In this document: piece after piece, positions 9,373 to 18,547 of the stretch
Layout: each line of letters starts with the position of its first letter
How positions within the stretch are numbered: position 1 is the stretch's first letter
NCBI GenBank assembly: GCA_028867595.1
Contig: JAGWGB010000012.1
Coordinates: forward strand, 1 to 39,151
Direction of reading: 5' to 3'
DNA from: Nitrososphaerota archaeon
Lineage (GTDB): Archaea; Thermoproteota; Nitrososphaeria; Nitrososphaerales; Nitrosopumilaceae
DNA: 39,151 nt
The notes under the pieces: generated by a model
Database searches by the model: none
Seen by the model: only the letters and a program-made list of their open reading frames with translations
What the model was told of the DNA's origin: nothing
Program-made: the position numbers and the translations under genes

Positions 9373-9389
9373 CTTTCTTTTTGTTTTTC
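9373..9389 (+). terminator. T-rich terminator after AbrB-PhoU gene
   Basis: TTTCTTTTTGTTTTTC follows the stop codon by about 10 bp on the plus strand, an archaeal-type T-tract. Confidence 0.45.
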
Positions 9390-9431
9390 AATTCGTGAGG
9401 TTACAATCTAGAATAATTATCAGATTTTTGT

Positions 9432-9884
9432 TTATCCTTTATCTTTATACAATTTTACAGATCTTGCTATTAGATTTACACAAATCAAATACACTACAAA
9501 TGATATGGACTGAGCTAGAGCAGATGAGATGTATGCTTCATAGTTACTAGTCAACAGATAATACTGTATCAGCCATCTGCAAATGCTGTAAATTATCTCT
9601 CCTAGTCCTAATGATGTAATTATTTTTAGAAGGTCCGTTTTTAGTCTCGATTTATCTAACTTACCAGATTCTAGGAGGTATTTTTTTCTGTTATCTATGT
9701 AAAAAAAACCTGAAAAAGCTGCGTAATAAATTGATAAATCAACTGCAAGAGTAGCTGAGCTGTTAAGGTACTTTGCCTGAACAGACAAAACCTGTGCCAC
9801 AATAGCAGAAACGGTAACGGATACAAAAAAAGCAAATAAAATGTTCTTGTTTAGCTTGAAATACTCTTTATAGTGATTTTCCAC
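9432..9884 (-). CDS. Four-helix membrane protein, unknown
   Basis: A 150-residue protein with four predicted membrane helices (about residues 14-35, 45-62, 86-110 and 122-142), and a basic loop KKYLLESGKLDKSRLKTD between helices 2 and 3. The family was not recognised. Charged ends and regular helix spacing make it a convincing integral membrane protein. It faces the AbrB-PhoU gene tail to tail and has no operon partner. Confidence 0.6.
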   Translation of the reverse strand: MENHYKEYFKLNKNILFAFFVSVTVSAIVAQVLSVQAKYLNSSATLAVDLSIYYAAFSGFFYIDNRKKYLLESGKLDKSRLKTDLLKIITSLGLGEIIYSICRWLIQYYLLTSNYEAYISSALAQSISFVVYLICVNLIARSVKLYKDKG

Positions 9885-10027
9885 AATTCTTTTTTTGATA
9901 TGTTACAGATAAAGTCACCAGAATGTATACTGCCAAACAAATAACGCTGATTGCTCTTTTATTTTATTGTAAATGAAAGGAAGTATCAAAATAAGATTTT
10001 TCTACCATAGTAATCTAACCAATAAAC

Positions 10028-10150
10028 ATGGTTAAATTGAGCGATTTGAGGGCATGCAAAAACTGCCACATGGTGTATTTTAAGACTCCTTCAGAGAAAT
10101 GTGCGCATTGCAACGCATCAACACAACAAGAAGAAGTAAAATTTGATTAG
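10028..10150 (+). CDS. 40-residue zinc-ribbon protein
   Basis: A very short gene with a clean ATG-to-TAG frame encoding MVKLSDLRACKNCHMVYF and then a second knuckle CAHC, ending in an acidic tail. Two CxxC pairs about 14 residues apart form one zinc ribbon. The beginning (RACKNCHMV) resembles the first knuckle of archaeal Spt4/RpoE'' proteins, but the rest of Spt4 is absent, so I do not call it that. Codon use and the metal ligands argue that it is real despite its size. Confidence 0.6.
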   Translation: MVKLSDLRACKNCHMVYFKTPSEKCAHCNASTQQEEVKFD

Positions 10151-10400
10151 ATTTCTTTCATAATGAATTTCTAATCTTCATTTTTCTAGCACTATATTAC
10201 AATAATGCAAAATATGTGTAACTTACTAATATCAGCGAAAATTGAACAATCTGCTAAAAATAATACATAGAAAGACGATTCCCAGAAAAATGTTTTTTCC
10301 ATACAGAATTTGATATAATTTTTCTGTATTTTTGATCAAAATTTTAATCTTATATCAGTATATCATTTTATATTTCAAACATTATGAGACGAATTTGACT
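10151..10400. other. AT-rich gap before small membrane protein
   Basis: No gene seen. Holds the palindrome TTTTGATCAAAA (10330-10341), sharing 10 bp with the ureE/ureA promoter palindrome, and a TATA-like stretch near 10368. Confidence 0.35.
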
Positions 10401-10556
10401 ATGATTGAAACTTTGGAAGTTATAGCAATCTTCGGATCCTGTGGATTTCTGACATGGTGTGTAATGAAGAAGTATAATTCACAGATTGAACGAAGACTTG
10501 ACGAAATCGATAATCACAGTACTGAGTTCATAACAGAAAGAAAGTTGAGAAAATAA
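10401..10556 (+). CDS. Small single-span membrane protein
   Basis: Starting at the ATG at 10401 gives 51 residues: one membrane helix (IETLEVIAIFGSCGFLTWCVM) and a charged cytoplasmic helix (KKYNSQIERRLDEIDNHS). An upstream in-frame ATG at 10332 adds 23 residues, but a TATA-like TTTTATATTT near 10368 lies about 25-30 bp before 10401, which favours the short form with almost no leader. Function unknown. Confidence 0.45.
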   Translation: MIETLEVIAIFGSCGFLTWCVMKKYNSQIERRLDEIDNHSTEFITERKLRK

Positions 10557-10586
10557 ATATCAATAATTACTTTGATAAATTCCATC

Positions 10587-11411
10587 TTAGGAATTGTTTT
10601 CTTCGGTTTCTTTTGTAACACTATGACTGTGTACATTTTTGTTTTTTCTAGTTACTAACGCGTACACAAATGAGATGGAGACTATGCTTACAGCTAGAAC
10701 AGGTCCTGCCCATTGTGGCAATATGTCTGTATTAGTGACTCTTCCGTAGGACTCTAAAGATGCAACTGATACTGCAGCACCGCTTAGGGCATAAGCCATG
10801 TATCTGAAACTATTAGTATTGAATATTCTAGAAAATGCAGAACGAAGCAATACACTATTTAGTGTGTCTATAGGAATCATTCCAAGTGCAAAGAATCCAG
10901 AGAGAATTAATGCGGTTTGAATTCCAGTTGTTGCAGATGCTACAGCAGATAAGCTGATTGCAGAGATTTGTGTAGCCGTATCAAAACCCAAACCAAAAAC
11001 GAGACCAGTAACGAGGGAAGAACCTACAGGACCCAACATCCCAGTTCTCTTTAGAATTTTTGTTGCAAGTATTGCAGAACCGCTCTTACCCCATTTCTTT
11101 ATCGCATAGATATTAATTCCACCAATTACGCCTAGTGCAACTGCGCCCACTATGCCTCCCCAAAACTGAAGATTTCCTGTACTAACAAGGCCACCTACTA
11201 CGTAGATTATGAGAACCATTTCAGCCAAGACGGACAACATATGGCCAGAACTAAATCCTATTCCTACCAACCTAGATTTTTTTGTAGCATTATGCAATCT
11301 GACTAGATTATCAATTGCAGTAATATGGTCAACATCAACTCCATGACGCATTCCTAGAACTAGCATCGTAGGCACTGACAATAGAATAAAGGCCCAAGAG
11401 GTATCAATCAT
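10587..11411 (-). CDS. NiCoT-family nickel/cobalt permease
   Basis: A 274-residue integral membrane protein. The family signature RHGVDVDHITAIDN is near residue 23 (helix II HX4DH motif), followed by GIGFSSGHMLSVL and GLVFGLGFDTATQI, both typical of NiCoT. About seven helices are predicted. These permeases take up Ni(2+) and/or Co(2+) using the proton gradient. Because the urease locus begins 3 kb away and urease needs nickel, nickel is the likelier substrate; selectivity between Ni and Co cannot be read from sequence. The C-terminal tail carries one HSHS-like histidine group. Confidence 0.9.
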   Translation of the reverse strand: MIDTSWAFILLSVPTMLVLGMRHGVDVDHITAIDNLVRLHNATKKSRLVGIGFSSGHMLSVLAEMVLIIYVVGGLVSTGNLQFWGGIVGAVALGVIGGINIYAIKKWGKSGSAILATKILKRTGMLGPVGSSLVTGLVFGLGFDTATQISAISLSAVASATTGIQTALILSGFFALGMIPIDTLNSVLLRSAFSRIFNTNSFRYMAYALSGAAVSVASLESYGRVTNTDILPQWAGPVLAVSIVSISFVYALVTRKNKNVHSHSVTKETEENNS

Positions 11412-11714
11412 GATAGATATCTCCGTATGATGGACCTGATAGTATTACAAAATTTGGTAGGAGTAATACTAACACAAGAGGTGTGTTTAATCTTTGTATA
11501 AAAATATGCCTTAAAAAAACGTAAACTACAAAACTTCTTCTAAAACATATGCGTAAAATGCAAAAAGGGTTTGATTTTAAACAAGGGATACAAAATTTAC
11601 TTTTAGACTCTTGGTGGCGCTGTTTTCTGAAATTTTTCTTGTCAGATCTTTCATTTTTTGTATTATGATAGAATCAGAAAAAATTATGTAGTGGTGTTAT
11701 CCTGATTACAGAAT
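11412..11714. other. Gap between NiCoT and DHS-like gene
   Basis: 303 bp holding the two divergent promoters. A CGTAAACTACA motif (11520-11530) is a distant relative of the GTAGATTACG repeat. A 39-codon frame at 11549 was seen and not accepted. Nothing else recognised. Confidence 0.4.
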
Positions 11715-12791
11715 ATGGATTATCATCATTTTCATGGTAAGAATATTCCGCATATAGAAGTCAATCCCGATATGAAAATAGATGACCTTGTAGAAATCTA
11801 TTCCAGATCTGGTTATAATGCAAGACAGCTTGGAGAAGCTGCAAAACTCTTCCGTAAAATGATAGAGGATGATGCCACAATCTGCCTTACTATTGCTGGT
11901 GCAATGACACCAGTTGGCTTTGGTGGCCTTTTCAAGTCCCTTATAGAGAAGGGATTTGTGGATTGGATAATATCCACAGGTTCTAATCTATACCACGAGG
12001 ATCATTTTGCATGGAATTTGCCTGTAAAACAAGGACATTTTGAGGTAGACGACATGATTCTTTATCAAAAAGACATTGTCAGGATACGAGATGTATATAT
12101 CAAAGGTGAAGAGACGCTAAAAAAACAAGATAAGATTGTACAAAAAATGTTTGAAAATAATTCAATGGATAGACCGTTTACCACTGCCGAGTTTGCAAAT
12201 TGGATGGGCAAATATTCAAAAGAACACTCAAAGCATCCTGAAAAAAGTTTTGTAGTTTCTGCTTATGATTACGATGTTCCTCTCTACATATCTACGTTAA
12301 AAGATTCTTCATTGGCTCTTGATTTGGCTCCTCTGCGACTTGCCAATAAACAATTTTCACTAGATTTTGTTCGTGAAATAATTGAGCAGGCTGCAATTTT
12401 GTACAATTCAAAAAAGGCAGGAATTGTAGAGATAGGTGGCGGCGTACCCAAAAATACAGCACAACAGACGGGTCCTCTGTTAGACCAGATCTTGGGCCTG
12501 GGGCATGGAGGACAAAATTATATTATTCAGATAACTGATGCCAGGCCTGACACTGGTGGGTTATCAGGCGCTACTCTTCAGGAAGGCAAGAGTTGGGGCA
12601 AGGTAAAAGATTCTCATGAAGATGTCATTGTAGTTTACACAGATGCCACTATTGCGTTTCCAGTTTTGTGTTTGTATGCATTAAGCACTGAAAGCCCAAG
12701 AAAACCAAAACGCATCTACAAGAAATTAGGACAATATTACAAAGAATTGTCTGAAATGTATTTTGATAAAAAGAAATTATCTCAACGCTAA
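11715..12791 (+). CDS. Deoxyhypusine synthase-like protein (divergent paralogue)
   Basis: A 358-residue member of the deoxyhypusine synthase (DHS) family, NAD-dependent enzymes that transfer the aminobutyl group of spermidine. The Rossmann parts and the active-site lysine (K296 in SWGKV) are kept. The region that in true DHS reads GGGxxKHH is here GGGVPKNTAQQTGP, so the His pair is lost and the downstream loop is longer (LGLGHGGQNYI). That matches DHS-like enzymes of bacteria that act on other acceptors or make other polyamines. Substrate is therefore open. It is one of two family members in this region, with arginine decarboxylase between them. Confidence 0.85.
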   Translation: MDYHHFHGKNIPHIEVNPDMKIDDLVEIYSRSGYNARQLGEAAKLFRKMIEDDATICLTIAGAMTPVGFGGLFKSLIEKGFVDWIISTGSNLYHEDHFAWNLPVKQGHFEVDDMILYQKDIVRIRDVYIKGEETLKKQDKIVQKMFENNSMDRPFTTAEFANWMGKYSKEHSKHPEKSFVVSAYDYDVPLYISTLKDSSLALDLAPLRLANKQFSLDFVREIIEQAAILYNSKKAGIVEIGGGVPKNTAQQTGPLLDQILGLGHGGQNYIIQITDARPDTGGLSGATLQEGKSWGKVKDSHEDVIVVYTDATIAFPVLCLYALSTESPRKPKRIYKKLGQYYKELSEMYFDKKKLSQR

Positions 12792-12826
12792 TTGCATTTT
12801 CTTTTCTTCTTATACAAGAAATTATT

Positions 12827-13378
12827 TTAAAGAATTAAAACTGCAGCTGCAAAGACAGTAGTCCATCTGCCCTTTGAATCTCCAACCGCACTTTGAGTAA
12901 TATTTCGTGTTTTGTATATCTGACCTGATACCTTCCATTGTTGTCTTTTCTCATCCCAGTTTTTCTCTACATCAAATGGTATTCCAATAGATGATGCCAA
13001 CATTTGTGCTGCAATATCTTCAGCATAGTCTCCAGCTTCTTTTTCTGTTTCACCAAACGAATGATATTCAGATAGATATCCCCATCTTTTTCTGTCAGAT
13101 GGTTCTGCCAATCCTACCGAGGCCGCCATTAATCTATGTGGTTCGTTAGATTGTTGTCGTGCATATATTACGAACTGTACGCTACCAGGACGAATGAGCT
13201 TCAATCCCTCAGGACGGGGAATTATTTTTGCACCTGGAGGAAATATACTTGAAATTAATACCAAATTGGTATTTGGGATACCAGCATCTCTCAATGCATA
13301 TTCAAAGCTTGTAAGTTGATCTTGATGTACTCCCTTACCTTTGGTAAGGAATAATTTTTTTGGAACTAGGTCGAGCAT
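12827..13378 (-). CDS. pdaD: Pyruvoyl-dependent arginine decarboxylase
   Basis: The enzyme that turns arginine into agmatine, entry to archaeal polyamine synthesis. The proenzyme cuts itself at the Ser-Ser bond in LISSIFPPGA (S43-S44 with my start) to make the pyruvoyl group. The frame stays open to 13498, but the ATG at 13378 (MLDLVPKKLFLTKGKG) matches the family's N-terminus and follows a TATA-rich stretch; the extra 40 residues are unlike the family. 183 residues from this start. It lies between two DHS-family genes on the opposite strand. Confidence 0.92.
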   Translation of the reverse strand: MLDLVPKKLFLTKGKGVHQDQLTSFEYALRDAGIPNTNLVLISSIFPPGAKIIPRPEGLKLIRPGSVQFVIYARQQSNEPHRLMAASVGLAEPSDRKRWGYLSEYHSFGETEKEAGDYAEDIAAQMLASSIGIPFDVEKNWDEKRQQWKVSGQIYKTRNITQSAVGDSKGRWTTVFAAAVLIL

Positions 13379-13509
13379 GTTATCTTCTTTGTTTCCCAAA
13401 TGAACATTATTTAAAAATTGGTCTCTAATGCGTACATTACGTTTTAATTTTGAATGGTTGATTATATAACAATACAAGGAATTTATACCACAGATCAAAC
13501 TGTAATAGG

Positions 13510-14448
13510 ATGAGCAGTAAAGCTAGACCAGTACGAGATATCACGATAAAAAGCGATACTGATCTTCAAGATATTTTCAAACAGATGGCAGCGTCTGGCG
13601 GTTTTGAATCAAGAAATCTTTCTGATGGTCTTGAGATACTCACAACAATGATAAACGATAAACATTGTTTGAAATTCCTTTCATTTGTAGCGGCAATTAC
13701 ATCAACTGGCCTTCGTGGAATAATTGCAGATATGTTGAAAAATAAAATGTTTGATGTTGTTATAACTACATGTGGTGCACTAGATCACGATATCGCTAGA
13801 TATTTTTCAAATTATTTGGAAGGATCATTTACTCTTGATGATTCAGAACTTTTAAAGAAAAACATTCACAGATTAGGTAATGTACTTGTTCCCATGGATA
13901 GCTATGGACCAATAATTGAGGAAAAGATGCAGCAATTCTTGGAAGCAGCGTACAAATCAGGTAAAAAAGAAATGTCTACTGCAGACATTACAAGAATGAT
14001 AGGTGAAAATCTAGGAGAAGGATCATTCTTGTATTGGGCATACAAGAACAACATTCCAGTAGTTGTACCGGGGATAATGGATGGTGGAGTTGGTAGTCAG
14101 ATTTGGATGTTTACTCAAAAACATAGTGATTTTAAGATAAATGTTGCAGCAGACAGTGATCTATTATCTTCACTTATTTTCAAGGCAAAAAAATCGGGAG
14201 CTCTTATGCTTGGAGGAGGAATCTCAAAACACCATACACTTTGGTGGAATCAATATCGAGATGGTTTAGATTATGCGGTCTATATCACGACTGCACAAGA
14301 ATTTGATGGAAGTTTGAGCGGAGCTCTTGTAAGAGAAGCAATCTCTTGGGGGAAGGTTACTCAAAGTGCAAAGCAAACTACTATTCATGCGGAAATAACT
14401 ACTATCTTGCCATTCCTCTATTCTGCGCTTCTAGATAGAATAAAGTAG
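13510..14448 (+). CDS. dys: Deoxyhypusine synthase (canonical-like)
   Basis: A 312-residue DHS that uses NAD and spermidine to modify the lysine of archaeal aIF5A. It keeps the diagnostic LGGGISKHH (H241, H242), TAQEFDGSLSGA and active-site K282 in ISWGKV, so of the two family members here it is the one expected to be the true enzyme. No aIF5A gene is in the window. It is divergent from the arginine decarboxylase frame, with the start about 130 bp from the preferred decarboxylase start. Confidence 0.9.
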   Translation: MSSKARPVRDITIKSDTDLQDIFKQMAASGGFESRNLSDGLEILTTMINDKHCLKFLSFVAAITSTGLRGIIADMLKNKMFDVVITTCGALDHDIARYFSNYLEGSFTLDDSELLKKNIHRLGNVLVPMDSYGPIIEEKMQQFLEAAYKSGKKEMSTADITRMIGENLGEGSFLYWAYKNNIPVVVPGIMDGGVGSQIWMFTQKHSDFKINVAADSDLLSSLIFKAKKSGALMLGGGISKHHTLWWNQYRDGLDYAVYITTAQEFDGSLSGALVREAISWGKVTQSAKQTTIHAEITTILPFLYSALLDRIK

Positions 14449-14482
14449 TTCAAAACGCTAAATCAAAAAACATTATCACAAT

Positions 14483-16180
14483 TCAATAATAATGATGTGA
14501 TGGTCTCTGTATCTTTCCAAGCTTGTCAAAGTGATCATGCGGTTTGTTTCCTTTTGCATGTGAATGTGTAGTGCCATCCCCATGAGTATGTGTATACATT
14601 GCAGGTTGTTTCATAATAACTTCATCTACACGTAGAAGTAATGATGCAACGTCTGACGCTGTTTTTATTACTTGTTCTTTGACTATCAAAGGTTCAACAA
14701 TATGTTCAGAATACATTTCTTTCACTTTTCTTTCATTTGTGTCTATACCATACCAAGAATGAATTTTTCCGTTATTGTGCTCAGAATTTTTGCTTCTTAG
14801 TTGAACAAGCGCATCAATTACATTCATTCCAGAATTTCTAGCTATTGTTAATGGAATTTCCTCTAGGGCTTCAGCAAAATTTTGAATAACGGTTTGTTCT
14901 TTGCCCTCTATCAAAAGCGATTTTTTTCTTAGTTCATTTGCAATAATTATTTCAGTGGAACCTCCACCTGCCACTATTGATGGATGAGTAAAGAAATCTT
15001 TTAGGACAGTTATAGCATCGAGCACCGTACGATGATATTCATCTAACAGTCTCTTGGAATTTGCACGTAATAATATCGTGACTGATTTTGGGTTTTTGCA
15101 TCCTTCTGCGAATACCATTTTATCATCGCCTACAAATTTTTCATAGACTTTACCTGCAAAACCTAAATGTTCTTGGGTTATGTTATTCAGATCGTTTGTT
15201 ATCATACCGCCTGCAGCCTTTTCCAACCAATGTAGATCATTTTCTTTCACTCTACGAATAGATATCATGCCTGCCCTTGATAGATAATGCTGAGCTAGAC
15301 GGCTGATTCCCTTTTGACAGACTACAACATTTGCACCTGAATTAATTATCTTCTGAGTTTTTTCTTTCACGTCTTCATTTTCTTTTGAGATATATTGTTG
15401 CATTTCTTCTGGCGAATGGATGATAATTTCTGCATCAGTTTTTGTTCTCTCATTGTCAAGCTCTACATTAATTAGAAGAATTTTTGCATTCTTTATTATC
15501 CTAGGCATTGCAGAATTGTCAATTGTTTTGTCAATCACGATTCCTCGGACTAGTTGAATATCCGATGTATTTCCTGGTTTTTCTTCTATCTTAATGTCAT
15601 CTGTTTCAACTTTTTTATTTGCAAAATCTGCAATTGTGCAAAATGCATCAGTGACTAATTCTGCAATAGGCTTATCTTCACATAACATGGAGATAGATTT
15701 TGAATTCAGACATGTTTTTGCTAGATTGATCATTATTTCTTTATTCCTGTAACTTGATGATTTTGCAATTGATTTCACAATATCTAGTGCCATCTCACCA
15801 GCCTTTTTGTATCCTGCTTCAATGGTAGAAGGTGATATTCCTAGATCCAGCATTTTTTCTGCTTTTTCAAGAAGAGATCCAGCTAGAACAACTACCGATA
15901 TTGTTCCATCTCCTACTTCATTATCAACTGAATTTGATGCATCTATCATTACCTTAGCAGCTGGATGTTCAACATCGATTTTGCGCAATATGGTAGAACC
16001 ATTCTTGCTTAGGGTAACCTCGCCTAGAAGATCAATGTAGATTTTTTCAAATCCTCTTGGTCCAAATGATGTTTTGACAAGATCTGCAATTAATTTCCCA
16101 GCAAGTAGATTATATCTACGAGTTTCTTCCCCTACAGAAAATTGGGTTCCCTCACCAAGTAAATTATCGGTAGAACTCAT
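14483..16180 (-). CDS. Divergent thermosome-family chaperonin with His-rich C-terminus
   Basis: A 565-residue group II chaperonin subunit. Equatorial motifs are recognisable: SFGPRGFEKIYID, VGDGTISVVVLAG (D91) and VAGGGSTEIIIA preceded by VLDAITVL (catalytic Asp kept). The nucleotide-loop motif normally written NDGAT is KNGST here (Asp to N60), so ATP turnover may be altered. The last 38 residues carry eight histidines (H531, H533, H539, H541, H548, H550, H562, H563) in HTH, HSH and HDH pairs, unlike the usual Gly/Met-rich thermosome tail. It lies directly after ureD in the accessory operon, though a TATA-like element about 25 bp upstream suggests its own near-leaderless transcript too. A role in urease or nickel handling is inference. 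Confidence 0.85.
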   Translation of the reverse strand: MSSTDNLLGEGTQFSVGEETRRYNLLAGKLIADLVKTSFGPRGFEKIYIDLLGEVTLSKNGSTILRKIDVEHPAAKVMIDASNSVDNEVGDGTISVVVLAGSLLEKAEKMLDLGISPSTIEAGYKKAGEMALDIVKSIAKSSSYRNKEIMINLAKTCLNSKSISMLCEDKPIAELVTDAFCTIADFANKKVETDDIKIEEKPGNTSDIQLVRGIVIDKTIDNSAMPRIIKNAKILLINVELDNERTKTDAEIIIHSPEEMQQYISKENEDVKEKTQKIINSGANVVVCQKGISRLAQHYLSRAGMISIRRVKENDLHWLEKAAGGMITNDLNNITQEHLGFAGKVYEKFVGDDKMVFAEGCKNPKSVTILLRANSKRLLDEYHRTVLDAITVLKDFFTHPSIVAGGGSTEIIIANELRKKSLLIEGKEQTVIQNFAEALEEIPLTIARNSGMNVIDALVQLRSKNSEHNNGKIHSWYGIDTNERKVKEMYSEHIVEPLIVKEQVIKTASDVASLLLRVDEVIMKQPAMYTHTHGDGTTHSHAKGNKPHDHFDKLGKIQRPSHHYY

Positions 16181-16272
16181 ATACTATGACATATTTAGTA
16201 ATTATAAAAACTTCTGATCACAGCATGCCCAGAAATTTCTACAGAAAAAATTGAAAATATTTTACATTATGG

Positions 16273-17166
16273 TTATTGCGGACTATGAATTGGAGGTTCT
16301 ATTTTGTGTTCGATATTGGCACAAGTTCTGATAACATGAATTATAGACTCTGTCAAAGTGATTATTTCAGATGCTGAATCTGCAAGTATTCTCATAATTA
16401 TTCCACAGTCATTGGGCAGAGATGAACAACTCGCTAAAATGGATGTATTTTTTGTGGCTAGATTGATTTCTTCCATGATTCTTTCTGTTGAAATAGAGAT
16501 GCCAAGTATGTAAACAGTAGAAAAAGCACCTTTTCCTTCAAATACTGCCTCTAGATATGGCTTATCTTTATGGTTCAGGCTCATAACATCCGTGAAAAGA
16601 ATTTGGTCATTTCTGCAAGCTGAAGTACGAAGAAAACAGAGATCAAAGTCATATTTTTCTCCAGATGCAACACGACCTGCAGATATAATTTCAGAGTAGA
16701 TCAGTATCGCATTCTTGTCAACCTCAAGATTTACCTCTTGATAAAATCTTGATGATTTAAATGGAATAATCTGATGTGGAACAAATTCTAGATAGCTTCC
16801 TTCCTGACCATGTATGTTGATGTATTGCGAGGCATATCCATCTTCCATCTTGTAAATTTTGGTTGCAGATTGATTAGTGATTCTTCCTTTAGAATTTTTT
16901 CCCATGACGATATCAATTTTCTGTTCATCACCCTGTAAGATGCCTCCAGAAGATGACATCATGTAGATGTGTGCAAATTTTGGGTAATCCGAGTCTGGAT
17001 ACATGGCCTTTTGAATTAGAAATGGAGCTTTTGACATCAATGATTTTACATATGTTTTGGAATTTTTATCTAATTCAAGCTCCAATCTTATTGTACCATT
17101 TTGACCTGGCATTTTGGTTTCTTTATTTTTGAAATTTTTGAAGATGTCTGGAATATGATGACTCAT
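16273..17166 (-). CDS. ureD: Urease accessory protein UreD (UreH)
   Basis: A 297-residue UreD/UreH protein, the scaffold that binds apo-urease and recruits UreF and UreG for nickel loading. Family features include the ILQGDEQKIDI segment, ATKIYKMEDGYASQ (typical TxxxxKVYR-like turn) and LEFVPHQIIPFKSSRFYQ. ATG overlaps the ureG stop by ATGA (17163-17166), so translation is coupled. A 93-bp gap precedes the chaperonin gene. Confidence 0.92.
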   Translation of the reverse strand: MSHHIPDIFKNFKNKETKMPGQNGTIRLELELDKNSKTYVKSLMSKAPFLIQKAMYPDSDYPKFAHIYMMSSSGGILQGDEQKIDIVMGKNSKGRITNQSATKIYKMEDGYASQYINIHGQEGSYLEFVPHQIIPFKSSRFYQEVNLEVDKNAILIYSEIISAGRVASGEKYDFDLCFLRTSACRNDQILFTDVMSLNHKDKPYLEAVFEGKGAFSTVYILGISISTERIMEEINLATKNTSILASCSSLPNDCGIIMRILADSASEIITLTESIIHVIRTCANIEHKIEPPIHSPQ

Positions 17167-17828
17167 CTGATTCTATCCTTTTTGGCTATAGTTTTTTTGT
17201 CAAACAGTATTGATTTGATTATGTTTTCGGCAACATATTCTATACCCTCGCCAGTTTGGCAATTAACAAACACAAAGGGTTTTCCTTCTCGGATTTTTTG
17301 TGCGTCTCGCTTCATTATACTGATGTCTGCTCCTACATGTGATGCCAAATCAATCTTGTTGATCACAAGTAAATCGCTACTTTCTATTCCCAATCCACCT
17401 TTTCTTGGATATTTGTCACCACCTGCTACATCGACTATGTAAATGAAATAATCTGCAAGAGCCGGGCTAAAGGTAGTCATAACATTATCGCCACCACTTT
17501 CAATAATGATTAAATCAAGACTGGGATCTTTTTTTTCTATTTCGTCAATCACTGCTAAATTTATTGTGGGGTCTTCACGTATTGCAGTATGGGGACAACC
17601 TCCAGTAGCTATTCCTATAATCATGTTTTCAGGCATGACTTTAAGCTCTGTAGATAATACTCGTTGCATTCTTTCTGCATCTTCTTTTGATATAACATCA
17701 TTTGATATTATACAACATCTGTAGCCTTTTTCTATCAAAACCGGTACTATTCGTTCAATTAATCTAGTTTTCCCAGAACCTACCGGTCCACCAATTCCAA
17801 CTTTGGGTATTTTTCTATTTTTTGACAT
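17163..17828 (-). CDS. ureG: Urease accessory GTPase UreG
   Basis: The SIMIBI-class GTPase that delivers nickel to urease. P-loop GGPVGSGKT, the CPH nickel motif in GGCPHTAIRED, DLIIIESGG (Walker B region) and the guanine specificity motif NKID are all visible. The ATG at 17828 is chosen; an in-frame TTG directly before it (17831) would add one residue. About 221 residues, normal size. It follows ureF by 15-18 bp and overlaps ureD. Confidence 0.96.
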   Translation of the reverse strand: MSKNRKIPKVGIGGPVGSGKTRLIERIVPVLIEKGYRCCIISNDVISKEDAERMQRVLSTELKVMPENMIIGIATGGCPHTAIREDPTINLAVIDEIEKKDPSLDLIIIESGGDNVMTTFSPALADYFIYIVDVAGGDKYPRKGGLGIESSDLLVINKIDLASHVGADISIMKRDAQKIREGKPFVFVNCQTGEGIEYVAENIIKSILFDKKTIAKKDRIR

Positions 17829-17845
17829 CAAAAATCACTTCAAAT

Positions 17846-18547
17846 CTATGTTATGAACATCTTAGAACTGTCATGCTCGTGAATCATTTGGAAAATATCT
17901 GTAAGTGGTGTCAGTTGCCAAATATTGTCAAGTGATTCTTTCTCAATATTTTTTGAAATGCTATTAATCTTGACTGAAAGTAGTGTAAGAATTTTTTGAC
18001 CACTAATATGATCAATTATTCCCAATCTAATTGCTGCTGCAATAATGTTTTGACTGAATGAATAAAGCATCATCCTTATTCCACTCTCAGGTGGAATTCC
18101 AAATAGATTTGCTGCCATGGCATAACAGACAGGATGCGTTCCAGGAGTTTTATTTGATAATATTTTCTTTTGAAACTGCTTTGCTATTATGTTTTCTTTT
18201 TTATCAGACGCCATTTGGATTACACAATTCAAGATTTGTGAACCAGATCTGACAGAGGCATTCCGTACTTCTTTTATTAGTCTCATTGTGTAGAATCGAT
18301 TATCTATTTCAACTAGTTCTTCAATATTTTTATTTTCTATGGCATTTATTGCTGCTAGAAAAATCATGCAGTCACAAGGTACTAGCTGAAATTCTATTTG
18401 TCGTTCAATGAAACTTGTAACATCTTTATCATTTCTGATTCGCTGATGCTTTACAAGTGATTCCAATCCATTAGACATTCCAAACATGCCTGACGGAAAG
18501 AAAGAATCTGCCAATTGCATTAAAAAAAATTCATGATCAGTGTTCAT
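17846..18547 (-). CDS. ureF: Urease accessory protein UreF
   Basis: An all-helical activator that works with UreD and gates UreG GTPase activity. The N-terminal MQLADSFFPSGMFGMSNGLES matches the family's LQLxDSxxPxGxFxxSxGLE pattern. The frame reaches a GTG at 18562, but the ATG at 18547 (MNTDHEFFLMQL) is a better start and overlaps the end of ureE by 11 bp. About 233 residues. Confidence 0.92.
   Translation of the reverse strand: MNTDHEFFLMQLADSFFPSGMFGMSNGLESLVKHQRIRNDKDVTSFIERQIEFQLVPCDCMIFLAAINAIENKNIEELVEIDNRFYTMRLIKEVRNASVRSGSQILNCVIQMASDKKENIIAKQFQKKILSNKTPGTHPVCYAMAANLFGIPPESGIRMMLYSFSQNIIAAAIRLGIIDHISGQKILTLLSVKINSISKNIEKESLDNIWQLTPLTDIFQMIHEHDSSKMFIT

Noticed and set aside
11211-11221. 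CGTAGATTATG inside the NiCoT gene as another copy of the intergenic motif.
   Set aside because: It is coding (reads through conserved helix codons) and one base off; treated as chance.
11549-11668. A 39-codon plus-strand frame beginning MRKMQKGFDF in the NiCoT/DHS gap.
   Set aside because: Composition is F/L/S-rich with no motif, and no promoter positioned for it; not supported as a gene.
13379-13498. N-terminal 40-codon extension of arginine decarboxylase.
   Set aside because: Unlike the family, holds the likely promoter TATA stretch; the internal ATG at 13378 fits better.
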